DNA of 64,000 nucleotides from CBDFFW01 sp965246945 (GTDB taxonomy: Bacteria > Pseudomonadota > Alphaproteobacteria > UBA11073), in contig CBDFFW010000001.1 of the NCBI GenBank assembly GCA_965246945.1, forward strand, positions 1,054,001-1,118,000. Reading direction: 5' to 3'. The first letter of the stretch is position 1. Each line of letters opens with the position of its first letter. Shown here one piece after another: positions 58,033 to 64,000 of this stretch. The notes beneath the pieces are model-generated. The model was not told the origin of the DNA and did no database searches. It worked only from the letters and a program-made list of their open reading frames with translations. Made by a program: the position numbers and the translations under genes.

Positions 58033-59934
58033 ATGCCCGCTGACCAAACAGCAGAACAACCACCTAATGACAGCGATACTGGCGCTGTACAATTGCCACG
58101 TGAAAAGGCGATTAATCTTAATGTAAAAGATGTGGTGAAAGCGGGTTTAATGAACCGCTTCATCATGGATCCGGCCATGGCTGCGGCGGGTATTATAGTG
58201 CCTGGTGGCTGGATTGCGATGACTTTGTTGGATTTATTTTTAATCCATCCGCTAACCGGCCGTTCGCATCACAGTTTAAACTATATCAAAGCCAGTTTAC
58301 CGCGTGAATGTGCCACATTTATGCGGGCGGTGTTGATCCGTGATGATCACGACGCTTTGCGCAGTGCCATTGATACACAGCAAGTAGCCGCTGGTCCCGA
58401 GCAAGGGAATTTAAATATTTTAAACGCCAAAGGCTATGCCCTGTTGCAGTTAGAAAATCAAGAATTGAAAGACCCACAAACGGGGCCGATGCATTGCATT
58501 TTGGCAGAAATGCTACGCTTTCAGACCGAAAGCAAAATGACACTGAATGATGCCAGCTTGGAAGATAGCCGTAATCCTTTAAGCGTGAATGGCAAGGTTT
58601 CACGGGCGCAGCAAGTTGCCGCTGACGCAATTGAGGCGTTAACCAAAACCCAGGAAGGCAAAAGTTTTTTATGGCAGGCCGACCGTATTGCCGGTGCCAA
58701 AGTATTGCCGGAAGAATTGATGCAAGCGCTTAATAATTATGCCGTAACAACAGCGGCTAAACGGCACAGCCAAGTTGCGATATTTGACCAGCCAGATGGC
58801 ACTGACATGATTATGCCGCAAACCCAAGGTATTGGCTCGCCATATAAAACGGATGTTTATACAATCCATACATTACCTGATGGCCAGCGAATTGGTTACC
58901 GCGTTAGAAACGGGGAATATGAAATCAAATCTCTCACGGCATTATATGATCAGTTGCGCCAGGAAACAGCTGGGCGTGAACCGGTTATATTCAGACCAAA
59001 CCGGTTTTATACCGCGCTTTTAAATCCCAATGACAATGGTTGGCGAACTGCGTTAAAAGCTGCCGGAATAGTGGGGGGAGAAGTGATACCAACTGCAATT
59101 ACGCCTAAAAACATTGTGCCTGCATCATCCAATATTTCTCTCGCAACACTTTTTGGCGTACCAGCCGATAAAGTAGTGCCGGCCAATATTTTTGGCATTG
59201 TATCGTCAAAGAATGTAGCTAGTGAGCCAGCGGTTGAAATACCGAAAGTTAATGTAGTTGTAAAACCCATAACCGTAACGGTTTTTGCCACGCCTGGCTG
59301 CCCGTTTATCGAAAATATTGTGGGGCCAATTCTGCGCTTGCTCAATCAAAAATTAAGTGAACAGCAGTCTCCTAATAAAATTCAAGTAACCGTAATTGGC
59401 ACCGATGCCGATGCCAGTAAATTACGCAAAACAATTGCCGGCAATGTGATGGTTAATGCGGGTAGTGCCAGTTTGCTAAAGCCATATAATATCCGTTATT
59501 CATGTGATTATGTTATCGCTAGTCCAAATCAAGCGCCGCAGGTTAGAAAAGGCTGGTCGCAAGGTTATGTCTTAGAATTAGCCGATAAAATGGGTTTATA
59601 CGCTGATGTTAAAGATAAAGACGAACGCATCAAATTGTTTAAAAACGACATCCGCAAAAATAAAGACGCGTATGATGCCTATATTGCACTTCCTAAAATT
59701 GGCGAACATTCTATTGAGGGCTGCGAGTTTATGCTGCACCGCACAACACAAATTGTGCCGCCTGCAGCCTCAATTAATGGTAACCCTATCGTATTCTTAA
59801 ACGCCCAATCGCTAATTCGCTATCAACTTGCCGGCCGCACCAATAATTTTGCAGTAGCCACAAATTTGAAAACCGAAAATTTAGCCAATAGCTTGCTAGC
59901 TGATAATATAGCAAATGTTGTATTTAAATCGTGA
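58033..59934 (+). CDS. Protein of unknown function with a thioredoxin-like C-terminal segment
   Basis: 633 residues. The first 80 contain one hydrophobic segment (MAAAGIIVPGGWIAMTLLDLFLIHPL), so it may be membrane-attached. The middle has no motif I recognise. From about residue 415 the chain reads VTVFATPGCPFIENIVGPIL, KIQVTVIGTDADASKLRK, VNAGSASLLKPYNIRYSCDYV and RKGWSQGYVLELADKMG, an order that recalls a thioredoxin/peroxiredoxin fold with a single Cys in the T-P-G-C-P position and a second in RYSCDY. AT-rich. It is followed by 120 bp before the two-component genes. Function unknown; the redox assignment is weak. Confidence 0.55.
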   Translation: MPADQTAEQPPNDSDTGAVQLPREKAINLNVKDVVKAGLMNRFIMDPAMAAAGIIVPGGWIAMTLLDLFLIHPLTGRSHHSLNYIKASLPRECATFMRAVLIRDDHDALRSAIDTQQVAAGPEQGNLNILNAKGYALLQLENQELKDPQTGPMHCILAEMLRFQTESKMTLNDASLEDSRNPLSVNGKVSRAQQVAADAIEALTKTQEGKSFLWQADRIAGAKVLPEELMQALNNYAVTTAAKRHSQVAIFDQPDGTDMIMPQTQGIGSPYKTDVYTIHTLPDGQRIGYRVRNGEYEIKSLTALYDQLRQETAGREPVIFRPNRFYTALLNPNDNGWRTALKAAGIVGGEVIPTAITPKNIVPASSNISLATLFGVPADKVVPANIFGIVSSKNVASEPAVEIPKVNVVVKPITVTVFATPGCPFIENIVGPILRLLNQKLSEQQSPNKIQVTVIGTDADASKLRKTIAGNVMVNAGSASLLKPYNIRYSCDYVIASPNQAPQVRKGWSQGYVLELADKMGLYADVKDKDERIKLFKNDIRKNKDAYDAYIALPKIGEHSIEGCEFMLHRTTQIVPPAASINGNPIVFLNAQSLIRYQLAGRTNNFAVATNLKTENLANSLLADNIANVVFKS

Positions 59935-60027
59935 TCCTAATATAGCTTTAAACATTATTCATTTTTACTGGTTTAATTTAAAATATAACAGATGTTTCAT
60001 GTGCCGCCGATAATTTTACTTTATGTT

Positions 60028-60046
60028 ATTGTAATGTCATTATAAT
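60028..60046 (+). promoter_or_regulatory. Candidate autoregulatory site and -10 box of the two-component operon
   Basis: Two near-identical 8-mers, ATTGTAAT (60028-60035) and ATTATAAT (60039-60046), repeat with an 11 bp period, as in binding sites of OmpR/PhoB-type regulators. The second copy contains a perfect TATAAT (60041-60046), only 8 bases before the ATG at 60055, which would make a leaderless or nearly leaderless message. No convincing -35 box at 17 bp, consistent with an activated promoter. Confidence 0.35.
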
Positions 60047-60054
60047 GGTGACTG

Positions 60055-60714
60055 ATGCGCCTATTACTGGTTGAAGACGATGCTATGTTGGGCAAATCGC
60101 TGAAGCGTGGTTTAGTGCAGGCTGGGCATGCCGTTGAATGGGTGCAAGATGGTGAAAATGCTTTGGCTGCCATTATTGCCAATGATTTTGATTTAATTAT
60201 CTTGGATATGAATTTACCAAAAATTTCTGGGATTGAAGTTCTGACGCAGCTTAGAAGTGGTGATAAAACCAATCAGCCAGTGTTGATGCTTACTGCCATG
60301 GATAGCACAGAATATAAAATTAAAGGTTTAGATGCTGGCGCTGATGATTATTTAACCAAGCCATTTGACTTTGAAGAATTGCTGGCCCGCATTCGGGCAC
60401 TGACCCGCCGTGTACAGGACCGGCAGGATGCTGTATTACGCTGTCAGGATATTGAGCTAAACCCGCAGGCCAAAACGCTGACCAAGGCCGGCGAAGTAAT
60501 CATTTTAACCGCTAAAGAACTTACGGTTTGCAATCTATTGATGGAGCGGCGCAATCGCATCGTCAGCAAAACGCAGATTGAAGAAGCCCTATATGGCTGG
60601 GATGATGATGTGGATAGCAATACGGTAGAAGTTGCTGTTTACAATTTACGCAAAAAACTGGGTAAGGATTTCATTCAAACCTTACGCGGTATTGGTTATA
60701 TGGTGCGGGCATGA
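60055..60714 (+). CDS. OmpR-family response regulator
   Basis: 219 residues: receiver domain RLLLVEDDAMLGKSLKRGL with the phosphorylated Asp51 (LIILDMNLPKISG), LMLTAMDS and YLTKPFDFEELLARIRAL, followed by a winged-helix output domain (LTAKELTVCNLLMERRNRIV, ALYGWDDDVDSNTVEVAVYN, FIQTLRGIGYMVRA). The QseB/PmrA/TctD subfamily has this pattern. Its TGA overlaps the kinase ATG (ATGA), so the pair is cotranslated. Inducing signal unknown. Confidence 0.94.
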   Translation: MRLLLVEDDAMLGKSLKRGLVQAGHAVEWVQDGENALAAIIANDFDLIILDMNLPKISGIEVLTQLRSGDKTNQPVLMLTAMDSTEYKIKGLDAGADDYLTKPFDFEELLARIRALTRRVQDRQDAVLRCQDIELNPQAKTLTKAGEVIILTAKELTVCNLLMERRNRIVSKTQIEEALYGWDDDVDSNTVEVAVYNLRKKLGKDFIQTLRGIGYMVRA

Positions 60715-62072
60715 AACCATTATCACTTACTCTGAGATTATTTTTTAGCCTAACCTTTTTAATTCTCATTACTTTATTGTTGGTTGCCTTGCTTGGGCTG
60801 CGCAGTGCCAATAAAGAAATCACCGAAGATTATGACGCGCAGTTGATTACCGAAAGCCAGGTTTTATGGCAAATTACCCAAGAAGATTTGGGCGAAGGTG
60901 TTTTTAAAGAATATAATATTGAAGACAGCCTGGTCGCATTAGATCCAAGTTATCAACAAGAATTATCGCAATATGCCCAGTGGCGCGGTTTCCGCATTTG
61001 GAAGAATGGTAAGGTTATTCTGCAGTCTGATAATACCGATGATATGCTTTCAGAACCGGCGACTGTTGGCTTTCATAATTTTACAGTAAACAATGATCGC
61101 TGGCGCGTATTTGCCCTGCATGCACCGGATGATGTGATTGTTGAAAGTTTTGAAAATCTGAAAAATCGTGAAATTTTGCAGCATGATATTCTGTTAGGTA
61201 TCGTTGATCCATCTTTATGGATGTTACCTATTTTGGGTTTATTATTATTTTTCGGTATTCGCTATGGCCTACGTAAATTACGTGATTTAGCCAGCACCTT
61301 GGATGGTCGCTCGCCAACCGATTTATCGCGCCTACCGGTGCAAAAGATTGCCACTGAATTAATGCCATTGGTCAATGCAGTGAATGGTTTACTCAATAAA
61401 CTAGAAGCATCATTGGCGCGGGAGCGTGAATTTACCGATCATGCGGCGCACGAATTACGGACACCGTTAACGACTTTAAAACTACAAACCCAGCTGATTA
61501 CGAAAAATTTTAAAGCAGCAGACCGTACGCCAGTTGATGAATTATTAGCCAGTGTCGACCGCACCACGCGCCTGGTTGATCAATTATTATTACTGGCACG
61601 CTTATCTCAACAACCCACTAACCTTGCCCCGGTTAATTTATTTGAAGAAGTTCACTTGGTAATTGCGCTTTATGCAACCCGCGCTTTGGATAAAAAAATT
61701 ACATTTTCCTTAACAGGTGATGACAATTTGTATATTAATACGCAAGTAGAATTGCTCCACATTATGATTGGGACATTGTTGGACAATGCCATTAAATATA
61801 CGCCTATCTCTGGCGAAATTAATATTCGCATAGAAAATCAAAATACCAAACCCAGTTTAATTATTCAGGATACTGGCCCCGGTATTGCTGAAATTGACCA
61901 AGCGCAAGTTTTTAACCGCTTTTACCGCGGCAATGGATTGGCCGAACCAGGTAGCGGTTTGGGTTTAGCGATTGCCCAGCAAATTGCTGAATTGCATCAA
62001 GCCAGCATTCATTTAACCAATATGGTTAACGCAACCGGTTTGATGGTAAGGGTTATCTTTCAAAACAAATGA
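60711..62072 (+). CDS. QseC/PmrB-type sensor histidine kinase
   Basis: 453 residues: two transmembrane segments (about 9-28 and 167-184) around a periplasmic sensor domain, a short HAMP-like linker (RYGLRKLRDLASTLDGRSP), HisKA with TDHAAHELRTPLTTLKLQ (His247), and the ATPase domain with IGTLLDNAIKYTP, IQDTGPGI, FNRFYRGN and GSGLGLAIAQQIAELH. It is the partner of the overlapping response regulator. Signal unknown; no iron, polymyxin or Mg genes are adjacent. Confidence 0.93.
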   Translation: MKPLSLTLRLFFSLTFLILITLLLVALLGLRSANKEITEDYDAQLITESQVLWQITQEDLGEGVFKEYNIEDSLVALDPSYQQELSQYAQWRGFRIWKNGKVILQSDNTDDMLSEPATVGFHNFTVNNDRWRVFALHAPDDVIVESFENLKNREILQHDILLGIVDPSLWMLPILGLLLFFGIRYGLRKLRDLASTLDGRSPTDLSRLPVQKIATELMPLVNAVNGLLNKLEASLAREREFTDHAAHELRTPLTTLKLQTQLITKNFKAADRTPVDELLASVDRTTRLVDQLLLLARLSQQPTNLAPVNLFEEVHLVIALYATRALDKKITFSLTGDDNLYINTQVELLHIMIGTLLDNAIKYTPISGEINIRIENQNTKPSLIIQDTGPGIAEIDQAQVFNRFYRGNGLAEPGSGLGLAIAQQIAELHQASIHLTNMVNATGLMVRVIFQNK

Positions 62073-62142
62073 TCATACCATCATTTTCGCATCAGATAAC
62101 GCTCAGTTTTCCATCAGCCAGGCCCATTAGTACTTCAGCCAG

Positions 62143-62847
62143 ATGGCCTGGCACATTTTTTGTGATTTTGATAATACGATAAGTCTAGCTGATTGTACGG
62201 ATGTTATTCTAGAAGCTTATGCCGCTTCTGAATGGCATGATATTGAGACAGAATGGGAAGCCGGTAAGATTGGCTCACGCGAATGTATGCAGCAACAGAT
62301 TGCTTTGCTGCAGGCCACACCTTTTCAAATGGATCAGTTAATCGATCAAATCGAAATTGATCCGTATTTCATTCGCTTTGTCGAATATTGTGAAGCCAAG
62401 AAATTACCGCTAACCATTGTCAGCGATGGTTTGGATTATGTGATCCAGCGAATTCTCGCACGCTATCAGCTCGGTCATTTACCGGTTATTGCAGGCAATT
62501 TTAGTCAACGAAACAACCAATGGCAGCTCGCCACCCCTTATGCAGTGCCAACTTGTGCAGCACGGGCAGTGACGTGTAAATGTCAGGTAGTGCAACAATG
62601 TCAGCGTGCGCAGCAAATTATTTATATTGGTGACGGTCGTTCTGATTTTTGTGTGAGCAGCCAAAAAGCGGATGTTGTGTTGGCTAAAAGATCGTTACTG
62701 ACCCATTGCCAAACCAATCAATTACGGCATTTTGCCTTCGAAAATTTTGCCGATGTGCAAGCCATTATTACCCAACTCACCGCGCAGTCACCGATGCGTG
62801 TTGTTATCCCCCCATCTATGGAGAAATCACATGCAAACTGTGCTTAA
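62143..62847 (+). CDS. HAD-superfamily (IB) phosphatase, MtnX-like
   Basis: 234 residues. Motif I FCDFDNTISLADCTDVI (nucleophile Asp and D-x-D), motif II LTIVSDGLDYVI, and motif III/IV IIYIGDGRSDFCVSSQKADVVL. The PSP/MtnX subgroup takes phosphorylated small molecules such as 2-hydroxy-3-keto-5-methylthiopentenyl-1-phosphate or phosphoserine; the true substrate is unknown, and no other methionine salvage gene is near. The 3' end overlaps the next gene by 17 bases, so the two are translationally coupled. Confidence 0.88.
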   Translation: MAWHIFCDFDNTISLADCTDVILEAYAASEWHDIETEWEAGKIGSRECMQQQIALLQATPFQMDQLIDQIEIDPYFIRFVEYCEAKKLPLTIVSDGLDYVIQRILARYQLGHLPVIAGNFSQRNNQWQLATPYAVPTCAARAVTCKCQVVQQCQRAQQIIYIGDGRSDFCVSSQKADVVLAKRSLLTHCQTNQLRHFAFENFADVQAIITQLTAQSPMRVVIPPSMEKSHANCA

Positions 62848-64000
62848 TAAAGTTATCTCACTGCCATCTCGGACCAATGACGCGTATTCCGAAACAGAAT
62901 TACGGGCAATGGAAGCACAATATTGTTCGTTCGGCGATACCGTTCATTATTTGCCAGAACCTAAAATTTTTACCAATTGTGAAGGTTCATTTTTATATGA
63001 TGCCCAGCAAACACCATTTCTCGATCTGCAAATGTGGTATTCAGCCGTTAATTTCGGTTACCGCAATCCGCGCTTAAATAATATTGTGCATGATCAATTA
63101 GAAACGCTGCCCCAGGTAGCATCACAATATTTGCACCGGCAGAAGATTGAACTTGCGGCGATGATTGCGCGCGATGCCGAAACCAAATTTGGCGCTAAAG
63201 GCCGTGTACATTTCAACGTGGGTGGTTCGCAGGCAATCGAAGATTCTTTAAAATTGGTACGAAATTATAGCGGTGGTAAAAGCCTTATGTTTGCCTTTGA
63301 AGGCGGCTATCACGGCCGCACGCTGGGTGCCTCGGCGATCACTTCCAGCTATCGTTACCGCCGCCGTTATGGGCATTTTGGTGACCGTGCCCATTTTATC
63401 CCATTTCCCTATAGCTTCCGCGCCCCGCGCCATATGAGCAAAGAAGAATATGGCGAAGAATGCGTAAAGAATTTCGCGCGTTTATTCGAAACCGAGTATC
63501 ATGGGGTTTGGGATCCAAAAGCCGGTAAATGCGAATATGCCGCATTTTATGTGGAACCATTACAAGGCACGGGTGGCTATATCGTGCCGCCGATGAATTT
63601 CTTCAAAGGCCTTAAAAAGGTTCTGGATCAATATGGTATCTTAATGGTGGTTGATGAAATTCAAATGGGTGTTTACCGTACCGGCAAATTATGGTCGATC
63701 GAACATTTTGGGGTCACCCCGGATGTGCTGGTTTTTGGGAAAGCCATCACCAACGGCCTTAATCCGCTATCTGGTGTGTGGGCGAAAGAAGAAATAATTA
63801 ATCCAACCATTTTCCCGCCAGGTTCAACCCATTCCACCTTCGCCAGCAACCCCATGGGCACCAGCGTGGCCTTGGAAGTGCTGAAGATGGTAAGCGAAGA
63901 TGATTATGAAACCATGGTCATGGCCAAAGGTGCTTACTTTTTACAAGGCCTGCAGGAATTACAGCGTGAGTTCAAAATTATTGGTGATGTGGATGGTCTA
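62831..64000 (+). CDS. Class III (PLP) aminotransferase, 3' end outside window
   Basis: Starts at ATG 62831 with GGAG upstream, inside the end of the phosphatase gene, and runs open for 390 codons to the window end. Class III signatures: FLDLQMWYSAVNFGYRNP, FNVGGSQAIEDSLKLVR, FAFEGGYHGRTLGASAIT, the PLP-binding LMVVDEIQMGVYRTGKLW, VLVFGKAITNGLNPLSG (PLP Lys in F-G-K-A) and STFASNPMGTSVALEVL. The family includes acetylornithine, GABA and diaminobutyrate aminotransferases; none can be singled out. Paired with a HAD phosphatase, it suggests a small biosynthetic operon that continues beyond the window. Confidence 0.9.
   Translation, partial: MQTVLNKVISLPSRTNDAYSETELRAMEAQYCSFGDTVHYLPEPKIFTNCEGSFLYDAQQTPFLDLQMWYSAVNFGYRNPRLNNIVHDQLETLPQVASQYLHRQKIELAAMIARDAETKFGAKGRVHFNVGGSQAIEDSLKLVRNYSGGKSLMFAFEGGYHGRTLGASAITSSYRYRRRYGHFGDRAHFIPFPYSFRAPRHMSKEEYGEECVKNFARLFETEYHGVWDPKAGKCEYAAFYVEPLQGTGGYIVPPMNFFKGLKKVLDQYGILMVVDEIQMGVYRTGKLWSIEHFGVTPDVLVFGKAITNGLNPLSGVWAKEEIINPTIFPPGSTHSTFASNPMGTSVALEVLKMVSEDDYETMVMAKGAYFLQGLQELQREFKIIGDVDGL

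Noticed and set aside
62706..63077. 123-codon ORF spanning the phosphatase-aminotransferase junction
   Set aside because: It overlaps two well-supported genes in another frame and has the composition of a shadow.

Overview
The window is a gene-dense stretch (about 60 protein genes, two tRNAs) of a chromosome of moderate GC. Gene content and local order point to an alphaproteobacterium: lgt-midA-pgeF, cmk-rpsA, a sdhC-sdhD-sdhA block, a LexA-free housekeeping set with lpxB (so a Gram-negative outer membrane), a RibBX-type riboflavin protein, the eukaryote-like class of HisRS, adrenodoxin-type ferredoxin and a CobS-type cobaltochelatase subunit. I cannot assign an order or genus from the sequence alone. 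No phage, transposase, CRISPR array or rRNA was seen.

Layout. 1-9.5 kb: 3' end of an acidic motif-repeat protein, dut, a GNAT enzyme, trmB, then the amino-sugar pair glmU and glmS separated by an AT-rich island holding a broken orphan gene; an AlkA-like glycosylase, an orphan membrane protein and a leucyl aminopeptidase. 9.6-16.3 kb: membrane protein, sdhC-sdhD, an antisense pseudogene, sdhA, a secreted beta-rich protein where sdhB would be expected, and a glycosyltransferase. 16.4-26.5 kb: a candidate structured RNA with its own promoter, lpxB, a lpdA-ribBX-ribH-ribH2 cluster whose last gene is a catalytically degenerate lumazine synthase copy, hisS, a zeta-toxin-like kinase with a small partner, rpsA and cmk. 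26.5-36 kb: a 726-residue orphan, an FNR-type reductase, an orphan ABC permease, pgeF-midA-lgt, a YbjN protein, mltG and pyrF. 36-46 kb: a phosphatidylserine-decarboxylase homologue lacking its pyruvoyl serine, a LOG-family enzyme, a LysE exporter, a lipoprotein, a heparinase-like protein with rpe, ferredoxin, lon and HU. 46-64 kb: lipB, tRNA-Leu, a CinA-domain protein, mazG, a PhoR-like kinase, tRNA-Gly, a pteridine-reductase-like SDR, dapB, ahpC-ahpD, cobS, a tandem-fused double Ddl ligase, radC, a Met-rich outer-membrane protein, a 633-residue orphan with a redox-like end, an OmpR/QseC-type two-component pair, and a HAD phosphatase overlapping a class III aminotransferase that runs off the window.

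The most striking large-scale structure is the density of short palindromic repeats: at least eight copies of one nested family (outer arms like GTCATCCCGACGAAAGTCGG), six of another (arms like ACCTCATCCTGAGTAGC and TATCGAAGGATGC), and one of a third sitting in frame inside midA. They fill most intergenic gaps, favour convergent gene ends, and supply the stop codon and the last residues of three proteins (the SDR, DapB and the double Ddl). The best biological leads are this repeat system and its effect on proteins, the tandem Ddl fusion, the RibH pseudo-enzyme pair and the serine-less Psd homologue. All functions are read from sequence motifs by eye; no database search was possible.
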